Positions 1 to 6,213 of a stretch of 6,398 bases of DNA are shown here, piece by piece (the first letter of the stretch is position 1; each line of letters starts with the position of its first letter). Source of the DNA: an uncultured Chlorobiota bacterium (GTDB lineage: Bacteria; Bacteroidota; Bacteroidia; Bacteroidales; JAADGE01); contig CAMZKI010000201.1 of NCBI GenBank assembly GCA_947311125.1, positions 1 through 6,398 of the forward strand, written 5' to 3'. The translations under genes were made by a program, and so were the position numbers. The notes under the pieces are model-generated. The model was not told the DNA's origin and made no database searches. It saw only the letters and a list, made by a program, of their open reading frames with translations.

Positions 1-223
1 TACTTCTTGTCCGAGAAAATCTTCGGCGGTTTTCTTCATTTTTTGAAGAATCATAGCAGATATTTCCTGCGGAGTATAAAGTCTGTCATACAAAGTTGTT
101 AAAGGAGAAAACAATACACCAAGAGTAAAAATTGATGACAGACTTTATACTCCGCAGGAAATATCTGCTATGATTCTTCAAAAAATGAAGAAAACCGCCG
201 AAGATTTTCTCGGACAAGAAGTA
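1..223. repeat. 89-bp perfect inverted repeat (fold-back) at the left edge, 45-nt spacer
   Basis: Positions 1-89 are the exact reverse complement of 135-223, with no mismatch over 89 bp; 90-134 is the spacer. Pairing stops at 90/134. The right arm lies in the normal dnaK reading frame and continues smoothly into the rest of the gene. The left arm puts the same codons on the opposite strand, where the upstream part of dnaK should be. A perfect long arm inside a conserved housekeeping gene, lying at the very edge of the sequence, is what an amplification or assembly fold-back chimera gives. A genuine inversion-duplication is possible but less likely. The repeat itself is directly visible; its origin is inference. 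Confidence 0.97.
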
Positions 224-1762
224 ACCGAAGCTGTTATTACAGTACCTGCATATTTCAGCGATTCGCAAAGACAAGCGACCAAAGAAGCCGGAGAAATAGC
301 AGGGCTAACGGTAAAAAGAATAATTAACGAACCTACTGCGGCGGCTTTAGCTTACGGTCTTGATAAAAAACAAAAAGACGAAACTATTGCAGTTTTCGAT
401 TTAGGCGGAGGAACATTTGACATATCAATATTAGAGCTCGGCGACGGTGTTTTTGAGGTAAAATCAACCAACGGTGACACACACCTCGGAGGTGATGATT
501 TTGACCAGGTTATTATTGACTGGTTAGCAGAAGAATTTCTGAAAGACGAAAATATTGATCTTAGAAAAGACCCAATGGCTCTTCAAAGACTGAAAGAAGC
601 TGCCGAAAAAGCAAAAATAGAACTTTCGAGTTCAACAAGCACGGAAATAAACCTTCCGTATATTATGCCGGTTGACGGGATACCTAAACATTTAGTTCGC
701 ACTTTAACAAGAGCTAAATTTGAGCAACTTGCAGACAACCTGATTCAAAAAGTTATTGAACCATGTAAAATTGCAATGAAAGATGCCGGAATTACCAATT
801 CAGATATTGACGAAGTAATTCTTGTAGGCGGTTCAACAAGAATACCGGCAATACAAAAGAAAGTTGAAGAATTCTTCGGAAAAACACCTTCAAAAGGTGT
901 TAACCCCGATGAAGTTGTTGCCATAGGAGCTGCTATACAAGGCGGTGTGTTGGCAGGAGACGTAAAAGATGTTTTATTGCTTGACGTTACTCCGCTTTCA
1001 CTCGGTATCGAAACAATGGGCGGAGTTATGACAAAACTGATAGAAGCAAATACAACAATACCGACTAAAAAAACACAAACCTTTACAACTGCCGTTGATA
1101 ATCAGCCTTCGGTTGAAATTCACGTGCTGCAGGGCGAAAGAGCAATGGCTCAAGACAATAAAACGATAGGTCGTTTCCATTTAGACGGTATTCCGCCGGC
1201 ACCGAGAGGAGTTCCGCAAATAGAAGTAACTTTTGACATTGATGCAAACGGAATACTTAACGTCTCGGCAAAAGACAAAGGAACAGGTAAAGAACAAAAA
1301 ATAAGAATCGAAGCATCATCGGGTCTTTCGGAGGAAGAAATTAAAAAAATGAAAGATGAAGCTGCCGCAAATGCCGAAGCTGACAAAAAAGCCAAAGAAA
1401 AAATAGATAAGATAAATCAGGCAGACTCATTGATATTCCAAACCGAAAAACAATTAAAAGAATTCGGAGACAAATTACCTGCCGATAAAAAAGCACCTAT
1501 TGAAGATGCATTAAATAAACTGAAAGAAGCTCACAAAAGTCAGGATTTAGATGCAATAGACAAAGCTATGAATGAGTTAAATACGGTATTCCAGGCTGCA
1601 TCGCAGGAAATGTATAAACAAGGAGCACAAGGCGGTGCTCAGGGAGCAAATTTCCAAGATGCCGATATTAATAACCCGTATGCCGACAAGCAACAAGGAG
1701 GTGATGATAATAAATCTGACGATGAAGACATTCAAGATGTTGACTACGAAGAAGTCAAATAA
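89..1762 (+). CDS. dnaK: Chaperone protein DnaK (Hsp70), 5'-truncated by fold-back
   Basis: ATP-dependent cytosolic Hsp70 chaperone that binds exposed hydrophobic peptides, working with DnaJ and GrpE. Homologous codons begin at Tyr (89-91) and read YKVVKGENNTPRVKIDDRL, which matches the family from about residue 89. The first in-frame ATG is at 170, about residue 116, so a start there would be an artefact. An in-frame stop at 77-79, inside the folded-back arm, closes the frame. Counting from the ATG at 170: VPAYF at 25-29, the phosphate-2 loop DLGGGTFD at 77-84, the adenosine-region motif VGGSTRIP at 219-226, the interdomain linker DVLLLDVTPLSL at 267-278, then the substrate-binding domain, a helical lid from about 385, a Gly/Gln/Asp-rich tail and the end EEVK. 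The N-terminal phosphate-1 loop (GIDLGTTNS) and roughly 88 residues are missing. Restored length would be near 645 residues, normal for DnaK. No dnaJ follows. The family call is near certain. Confidence 0.97.
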   Translation, partial: YKVVKGENNTPRVKIDDRLYTPQEISAMILQKMKKTAEDFLGQEVTEAVITVPAYFSDSQRQATKEAGEIAGLTVKRIINEPTAAALAYGLDKKQKDETIAVFDLGGGTFDISILELGDGVFEVKSTNGDTHLGGDDFDQVIIDWLAEEFLKDENIDLRKDPMALQRLKEAAEKAKIELSSSTSTEINLPYIMPVDGIPKHLVRTLTRAKFEQLADNLIQKVIEPCKIAMKDAGITNSDIDEVILVGGSTRIPAIQKKVEEFFGKTPSKGVNPDEVVAIGAAIQGGVLAGDVKDVLLLDVTPLSLGIETMGGVMTKLIEANTTIPTKKTQTFTTAVDNQPSVEIHVLQGERAMAQDNKTIGRFHLDGIPPAPRGVPQIEVTFDIDANGILNVSAKDKGTGKEQKIRIEASSGLSEEEIKKMKDEAAANAEADKKAKEKIDKINQADSLIFQTEKQLKEFGDKLPADKKAPIEDALNKLKEAHKSQDLDAIDKAMNELNTVFQAASQEMYKQGAQGGAQGANFQDADINNPYADKQQGGDDNKSDDEDIQDVDYEEVK

Positions 1763-1785
1763 CAAAAGACAATTACTTAAAAGTG

Positions 1786-1811
1786 AAAAGCCGGCAAATG
1801 TCGGCTTTTTT
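1786..1811 (+). terminator. Rho-independent terminator after dnaK
   Basis: It starts 24 nt after the dnaK stop codon. AAAAGCCG (1786-1793) pairs with CGGCTTTT (1802-1809). A C-G pair and a G-T wobble extend the stem to about 10 bp, closing an AAAT loop (1796-1799). A T-run follows the stem. The GC-rich core and T-tract are the classical intrinsic form, so dnaK transcription probably ends here. Confidence 0.85.
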
Positions 1812-1812
1812 A

Positions 1813-1844
1813 TTTGTTTTTTTCCTGAAAAAATAATATATTGC
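1813..1844 (+). promoter_or_regulatory. Possible Bacteroidota-type promoter for the SpoIIAA-like gene
   Basis: TTTG at 1813-1816 could be the -33 element. It is followed after 20 nt by TATATTGC at 1837-1844, an imperfect match to TAnnTTTG with two mismatches. A transcript would start about 20 nt before the ATG at 1873. The dnaK terminator just upstream means the gene needs its own promoter. The weak -7 match in AT-rich DNA keeps confidence low. Confidence 0.28.
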
Positions 1845-1872
1845 AAATACCAACTTTCACTATTACTATATT

Positions 1873-2253
1873 ATGATTACCTACAAACTAAACACCGAAA
1901 CAGGAATATTGGAAACAACAATAAAAGGAGAGGTTACAATAGGCGACTTTATAAATTACATAATATCTCTCAGCCAAGACAAAACATTGCCGAAAAAGTT
2001 AAAAATTTTTTCCGATGCAACAGAAGGCTGGTTTTCCGGCGATACCACTCCGGACGACTTAATAAAAATTGTTGAAGCAAACAATCTCTCATTAGCACAA
2101 CGAGATTTCATCTGCGATGCTTTTATCCTGTCAAGTTCCTTAGAAACAGCTATGGGACAGCTATATATGAAATTAAGCAAAGCCGACAACTACCGCTTCA
2201 AAGTATTTTCTGACAAAAAAGCAGCCTTAAAATGGCTCAATAGTTTTTCATAG
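1873..2253 (+). CDS. Small SpoIIAA/STAS-like protein, 126 aa
   Basis: Short soluble protein with no signal peptide or membrane segment. It resembles the SpoIIAA-like (STAS-fold) proteins frequent in Bacteroidota. It opens with a beta-strand region, YKLNTETGILETTIKGEVT (4-22), followed by a helix (about 23-35). A second strand (KLKIFSDAT, 42-50) precedes a long helical middle (about 59-104). The end YRFKVFSDKKAALKWL (107-122) is the typical last strand plus helix, in which a residue 'comes into force' before an A..WL helix. I cannot identify a conserved phosphorylatable serine, and no anti-sigma or kinase partner gene is adjacent, so an anti-sigma-antagonist role is not shown. The ATG at 1873 is the only reasonable start; there is no clear Shine-Dalgarno site, which is usual in Bacteroidota. 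The gene stands alone between the dnaK terminator and the DUF2851 gene. It is clearly coding; the family assignment rests on pattern recognition only. Confidence 0.8.
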   Translation: MITYKLNTETGILETTIKGEVTIGDFINYIISLSQDKTLPKKLKIFSDATEGWFSGDTTPDDLIKIVEANNLSLAQRDFICDAFILSSSLETAMGQLYMKLSKADNYRFKVFSDKKAALKWLNSFS

Positions 2254-2257
2254 CAAT

Positions 2258-2281
2258 AAAAAAACACCGAACAGTTTTTTT
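2258..2281 (+). terminator. Possible AT-rich terminator after the SpoIIAA-like gene
   Basis: Five bases after the stop codon, AAAAAAAC (2258-2265) can pair with GTTTTTTT (2274-2281) around an 8-nt loop, with more T residues following. Only one G-C pair stabilises the stem, so it may be just an A-run followed by a T-run. Confidence 0.3.
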
Positions 2282-2298
2282 TATTTTTTCAAAAAACG

Positions 2299-2306
2299 TA
2301 TTTTTG
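2299..2306 (+). promoter_or_regulatory. Possible -7 promoter element before the DUF2851 gene
   Basis: TATTTTTG matches TAnnTTTG exactly and lies 7 nt before the ATG at 2314. If used, transcription would begin at or next to the start codon, giving a nearly leaderless message. No clear TTG is seen at -33, where the sequence is a T/A run. T-rich sequence makes chance matches common. Confidence 0.3.
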
Positions 2307-2313
2307 GATATTG

Positions 2314-3600
2314 ATGAAAAATCTCGATAATATATCCGAAAATTTTTTACATTATATTTGGAAAAATAAGCTTTTCGACAAAAAAAAACTGACTGATGAT
2401 AACGGAAATAAAATTGAAGTCATATCAACAGGCACACATAATACTGATGCAGGTCCCGATTTTTTTTCGGCTAAAATAAAAATCGGAAATACGATTTGGG
2501 CAGGAAATATTGAAATACACATAAACTCTTCCGACTGGTATAAACACAACCACCACACAGACAAAGCATACAACAACGTAATTTTGCAAGTTGCCCTGAA
2601 CTGCGACAAAGGAATTTTATCTCAAAATAATAAAAAAATACTTTCTGCAGAACTAAAATTTGATACCAAACTAATTAAAAAATACTCTGAACTTCTTGAA
2701 AAAAAAGAAGAAATCCCGTGCAAACATTTCATTGCGAAAATCGACACTTTTTTGTTAAACTCATGGCTGTCATCCGTATTAGTCGAAAGAGCCGAACAAA
2801 AAACAAAATCGGCAAAACTGCTGTTAGAACACAAAAACAATAATTGGGAAGAAATATTATACATCCTCACGGCAAAATCTTTCGGTTTCAAAATTAACTC
2901 GCTGCCTTTTGAGATGCTTGCAAAGTCATTACCGTTAATAACCCTTGCAAAACATAAAAACAGTAAATTTCAACTCGAATCCCTGCTTTTCGGTCAAGCC
3001 GGAATGCTGGATAATAACATACCCGATGATTATTACCTTAAATTAAAAAAAGAATATAAATTTTTAAAATCAAAATACAAACTAAAACCTATTGAAGCAC
3101 AGTTATGGAAATTCCTGCGTATCAGACCTTCAAATTTTCCGACTGTCAGAATTTCTCAATTTGCAGATTTAATTTACAAAACATCTCATTTATTCTCAAA
3201 AATAACTGAAATAAAAAATGTTTCCGAACTTGACAAAATATTTAGCGTTAAAACAAGTAAATATTGGGACACACATTACAAATTCGGAACTGAAACCCGT
3301 TTTAAAAGCAAAAAAACAGGAAAGTCGGCAATAAATTCAATAATTATAAACAGCGTAATACCTGTTTTATTTCTTTACGGAAAAGAAAAAGACAATAATG
3401 AAATTACGGAAAAAGCCGTTTTTTTTCTTGAGAATATGAAACCGGAAAAAAATAATATCACAAAAAGATGGGAAAATACAGGATTAAAAATAAAAAACGC
3501 TTATTTTTCGCAATCTTTAATACAACTTTACAACGAATACTGCAGTAAAAAAAGATGTCCGGATTGCAGAATAGGATATAAATACATTCAAAATACATAA
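2314..3600 (+). CDS. DUF2851 family protein, 428 aa
   Basis: Uncharacterised, probably cytosolic protein recognised as DUF2851 from its N-terminal third: FLHYIWKNKLFDKKKL (11-26), NTDAGPDFFSAKIKIG (43-58), WAGNIEIHINSSDW (62-75), and H78-x-H80 followed by DKAYNNVILQV (83-93). The rest is lysine-rich and mostly helical. The extreme C-terminus carries three cysteines, C410, C415 and C418 (C-x4-C-x2-C), followed by an IGYKYIQ tail, also as I know from this family. No signal peptide or transmembrane segment is visible, and the length is normal for the family. PDF...EIH resembles the spacing of a PD-(D/E)xK nuclease core with His in the lysine position; this is inference, and no activity should be assumed. 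I chose ATG 2314; an in-frame TTG three bases earlier adds one residue and is less likely. It probably shares a transcript with the K+ channel gene 21 nt downstream. Confidence 0.9.
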   Translation: MKNLDNISENFLHYIWKNKLFDKKKLTDDNGNKIEVISTGTHNTDAGPDFFSAKIKIGNTIWAGNIEIHINSSDWYKHNHHTDKAYNNVILQVALNCDKGILSQNNKKILSAELKFDTKLIKKYSELLEKKEEIPCKHFIAKIDTFLLNSWLSSVLVERAEQKTKSAKLLLEHKNNNWEEILYILTAKSFGFKINSLPFEMLAKSLPLITLAKHKNSKFQLESLLFGQAGMLDNNIPDDYYLKLKKEYKFLKSKYKLKPIEAQLWKFLRIRPSNFPTVRISQFADLIYKTSHLFSKITEIKNVSELDKIFSVKTSKYWDTHYKFGTETRFKSKKTGKSAINSIIINSVIPVLFLYGKEKDNNEITEKAVFFLENMKPEKNNITKRWENTGLKIKNAYFSQSLIQLYNEYCSKKRCPDCRIGYKYIQNT

Positions 3601-3621
3601 TCTTTGTCAACCTTAAGAATA

Positions 3622-4668
3622 ATGTCAAAAGAATTTAAAAACATATACATATCATCCGTAATTCTTCTTTTTATTTTCTCATCCGGAGTTGCCGGATATA
3701 TTATAATCGAGAATTACAACTTTACCGAAGCTGTATATATGACAATTCTTACAATGTCAACCGTAGGTTTTGAGGAAGTAAGACCGCTGTCAACCCATGG
3801 TATGATTTTTACGGTTGTTTTGATTATAACAAGTTTAGGACTTTTCGGTTACTTCTTAACATCCGTAACCGGAATTTTTATTGACGGTGATTACAGAAAA
3901 GCAGTAAAAGTATATTACAGAACCAAAAAAATTAAGAAATTGAAAGACCATATAATTGTATGCGGATTTGGTCGTAACGGAAAAAAAGCCGTAAGCGACC
4001 TGTTGGATTTAAATGAGAAAGTCGTAATTATAGATAACGACAACGAAATAATTACCGATGAAACCAATGAAGAGATTTTAAAAAATAAAAATCTCATCGT
4101 TATTCATGGTGATGCTTCAAACGAAGAAACTTTAGAAAAAGCAAACGTAAAAAATGCCAAAGCCCTGCTTACAACATTACCGAACGATGCCGAAAATCTT
4201 CTGATAGTTCTGACATCAAGAGATTTAAATAAAAACATCAAGATAATTTCAAGAGTCTCAGACGAACATTCGTTTAAAAAACTGAAACGAGCCGGTGCAG
4301 ATAATATTATTATGCCGGACATTGTAGGAGGAGCAAAAATGGCAAAGCTCGTAACGGAACCTGACATAGTGGAATTTATGGAATTTCTGATGTTACGCGA
4401 AGGACAAGATGTAAACCTTGAAGAACTGTCTTGCAGCGATTTGGCTTCTTGCTTTGTAAACAGCACAATTGCAGATTTAGACATCCGTAAAAAAACAGGA
4501 GCAAATATTATAGGACTGAAATTAAAAGACGGTACATATATGTTTAATCCTAATGCCGACATAAAACTAAATAAAGAAGACAAACTTTTTGTTCTCGGCA
4601 GTATAAAACAAATCGAAAAATTAAAATCTCTGCTGGAAAGCGGTCATTATTTTGACAGCAATATTTAA
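3622..4668 (+). CDS. Two-TM potassium channel with RCK (TrkA-N/TrkA-C) domain, 348 aa
   Basis: Inner-membrane K+ channel subunit of MthK-like architecture, expected to form a tetramer gated by ligand binding to cytoplasmic RCK domains. Counting from ATG 3622: TM1 about 8-30, pore helix and filter 36-52 with TVGFE at 47-51, TM2 about 61-85. A charged linker leads to the RCK-N Rossmann domain: HIIVCGFGRNG (110-120) has G115-x-G117-x-x-G120, the second strand ends in the acidic residues of VVIIDND (134-140), and IHGDAS (161-166) follows. The TrkA-C domain is about 255-338. Length is close to MthK (336 aa). The last filter residue is Glu rather than the usual Gly (TVGYG/TVGFG). An in-frame TTG at 3604 would add six residues; I prefer the ATG because TM1 begins soon after it. 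The 21-nt gap to the DUF2851 stop suggests one operon. No second channel or TrkH/KtrB gene is present. Which ligand it binds cannot be told from the sequence alone. Confidence 0.93.
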   Translation: MSKEFKNIYISSVILLFIFSSGVAGYIIIENYNFTEAVYMTILTMSTVGFEEVRPLSTHGMIFTVVLIITSLGLFGYFLTSVTGIFIDGDYRKAVKVYYRTKKIKKLKDHIIVCGFGRNGKKAVSDLLDLNEKVVIIDNDNEIITDETNEEILKNKNLIVIHGDASNEETLEKANVKNAKALLTTLPNDAENLLIVLTSRDLNKNIKIISRVSDEHSFKKLKRAGADNIIMPDIVGGAKMAKLVTEPDIVEFMEFLMLREGQDVNLEELSCSDLASCFVNSTIADLDIRKKTGANIIGLKLKDGTYMFNPNADIKLNKEDKLFVLGSIKQIEKLKSLLESGHYFDSNI

Positions 4669-4684
4669 AAAAACATCCGTTTTG

Positions 4685-6010
4685 TTATTTTTTTATCGCT
4701 AAACTACGTTTTAATAAAGTTGTATAAATAGGCTCGTTACCCAATTGTGCCGTAATTACCGATGCAGTTACGGTAGTAATTATAAGAGGCAATATCATTT
4801 CATAATTTGAGGTCATTTCAACAGCAAGGACTAATCCGGTTAAAGGAGCTCTTACCGTAGAAGCAAATATCCCCGCCATTCCGGCAACTGCAAAAATACC
4901 GGGTTCTGAAATAAGTTCGGGGAGATAGTTATGCAAAACATTGCCGAATAACATCCCTAAAACTACACCGAGAGCAAGTAAAGGTGTAAAAACACCTCCT
5001 GAAACACCTGTTCCGTAACTTAAAACTGTAAGCAGTAACCTGCCGACAAACAGTACAATCAAAAACTGCAGCGTAAAAGAATTATCCAAAACATCTCTTA
5101 TTGTTCCGTAGCCGCCTCCTGTCATTCCGGGATTTAAAATACCTAAAAGAGTTATCAATATACCGATAAGGATAACAGTAATTACAAATAAAGTTTTTGA
5201 AAGATTCTCAAAAAAATTTAAAGATAAAACTATCAATTTGTTAAATAAATACCCTATAAAACTCAAAAAAGCACCAAATGCAACAAACATCCATAAAACA
5301 GAAATATCAGGACTTGAGAAAACAGGCATTTTAATAACAGAATCTGCTCCTATTAATGCCCTGACAATAAAATCAGCAGTTCCGGAGGCAACCATAATTG
5401 CAGCAACCGAATAAAATGTATATTTAAAATGCCCGTGCATCTCCTCAATAACAAATATTATCCCCGATAAAGGTGCATTAAATGCCCCTGCTAGTCCGGC
5501 AGCAGCACCTGCCGAGACTAACGAGTTTAACTCATCTGCAGGCTGCTTAAAAATATCTTCTGTCATTTTGCCTATATTCGCCCCTATTTGAATTGTCGGA
5601 CCTTCACGACCTAATAATAAACCGCTTCCCAAAGAAAATAATGATGCAACAAATTTAACAGGTAATATTCTTTTCCATCGCAATGTTTTTACACCGTCTA
5701 AAGCCCCTTCTATCTCTTGCACCCCGCTTCCCGATGCTTCAGGAGCAAACCTTTTCACTAAAAATAACGACCCCGCAACCCCTATAACTCCGAACAATAA
5801 AGGCAATAGCCAATTTGAAATATCAGAAATACTGACATCTGCATATAAATTACCTCTGATATTATCAATATACTCCAGAGCTAATCTAAATACAGAACCG
5901 GTAGTACCTGCTAAAATACCGATAATAAATGAGAAAAATATTAGCTTAAAGTTCTTATTATCTGCATCAATAAACCTCTGATTCATTTTTCCGGTCTTTG
6001 TATATTTCAT
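4685..6010 (-). CDS. CLC-type chloride/proton antiporter (ClcA-like), 441 aa
   Basis: Integral inner-membrane CLC protein, expected to act as a homodimer exchanging about two Cl- for one H+. Signature regions from ATG 6010: GSGVQEIEGAL (94-104), GREGPTIQIGANIG (134-147) with the external gating Glu E136, FNAPLSGIIFVIEEM (177-191) with E190 at the internal proton-glutamate position, GVSGGVFTP (335-343), and Y429 in the place of the central Tyr (Y445 in CLC-ec1). Glutamates at both proton sites argue for an antiporter rather than a passive channel. GSGVQ replaces the GSGIP of E. coli ClcA, a variation I believe occurs in other bacterial CLCs. The protein ends without CBS domains; its length fits bacterial CLCs (E. 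coli ClcA has 473 aa). AAAAGG lies 4 nt before ATG 6010 and supports that start over the internal Met9. It runs convergent to the K+ channel gene, the two stop codons being only 16 nt apart. Chloride is assumed as substrate from the family. Confidence 0.95.
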   Translation of the reverse strand: MKYTKTGKMNQRFIDADNKNFKLIFFSFIIGILAGTTGSVFRLALEYIDNIRGNLYADVSISDISNWLLPLLFGVIGVAGSLFLVKRFAPEASGSGVQEIEGALDGVKTLRWKRILPVKFVASLFSLGSGLLLGREGPTIQIGANIGKMTEDIFKQPADELNSLVSAGAAAGLAGAFNAPLSGIIFVIEEMHGHFKYTFYSVAAIMVASGTADFIVRALIGADSVIKMPVFSSPDISVLWMFVAFGAFLSFIGYLFNKLIVLSLNFFENLSKTLFVITVILIGILITLLGILNPGMTGGGYGTIRDVLDNSFTLQFLIVLFVGRLLLTVLSYGTGVSGGVFTPLLALGVVLGMLFGNVLHNYLPELISEPGIFAVAGMAGIFASTVRAPLTGLVLAVEMTSNYEMILPLIITTVTASVITAQLGNEPIYTTLLKRSLAIKK

Positions 6011-6014
6011 ATAA

Positions 6015-6020
6015 CCTTTT
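6015..6020 (-). promoter_or_regulatory. Ribosome binding site of the CLC gene
   Basis: The minus strand reads AAAAGG four bases before ATG 6010. It is the clearest Shine-Dalgarno-like site in the window and fixes Met1, not Met9, as the more likely start. Confidence 0.5.
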
Positions 6021-6067
6021 AATAAACACCCTAAAATAAGTTAGCCTGAACTCCCAAACTAAAAATA

Positions 6068-6075
6068 CAAAGTTA
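6068..6075 (-). promoter_or_regulatory. Likely -7 promoter element for the CLC gene
   Basis: On the minus strand this reads TAACTTTG, an exact match to the Bacteroidota TAnnTTTG element. It lies 57 nt upstream of the CLC start codon and would give a 5' leader of about 50 nt holding the AAAAGG ribosome site. The -33 region (around CTGAA) has no good TTG, so only half of the promoter is recognisable. Confidence 0.45.
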
Positions 6076-6105
6076 TTAAATCTTTACAGTCTGTTCAGAA
6101 AAACA

Positions 6106-6119
6106 GGGAAACTTTTCCC
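6106..6119. repeat. Short palindrome GGGAAA-CT-TTTCCC upstream of the CLC promoter
   Basis: Two perfect 6-bp arms are separated by 2 nt. The palindrome lies about 30 bp upstream of the putative CLC -7 element, near where an upstream operator could sit. No regulator gene is nearby to pair with it, and its function is unknown. Confidence 0.4.
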
Positions 6120-6182
6120 GTCGAAACAAATCACTTTCGGATATGTCTTGAGTTATCCTATATGAAAGAATTAGAAATAGAA

Positions 6183-6213
6183 AATATACTCAGTATTTTT
6201 ATTAATATACTCA
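6183..6213. repeat. 10-bp direct repeat AATATACTCA, 21-bp period
   Basis: AATATACTCA occurs at 6183-6192 and again at 6204-6213. The 21-bp spacing equals two helical turns, as in some tandem operator sites. The sequence is AT-rich and a chance repeat is quite possible. Confidence 0.35.

Noticed and set aside
86..274. Minus-strand reading frame of 62 codons over the fold-back
   Set aside because: It lies antisense to dnaK and exists because of the inverted repeat; it resembles no protein family.
1635..2075. Plus-strand reading frame of 146 codons bridging dnaK and the SpoIIAA-like gene
   Set aside because: It is an out-of-frame shadow of both genes, crosses the dnaK terminator and has a composition unlike a real protein.
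4104..4583. Minus-strand reading frame of 159 codons opposite the K+ channel gene
   Set aside because: The plus strand encodes clear RCK domains here; the antisense product is Ser/Phe-rich, typical of a shadow.
4667..4693. Possible bidirectional terminator between the K+ channel and CLC genes
   Set aside because: AAAAC-ATCC-GTTTT gives only a 5-bp stem with one G-C pair flanked by A and T runs; too weak to call.
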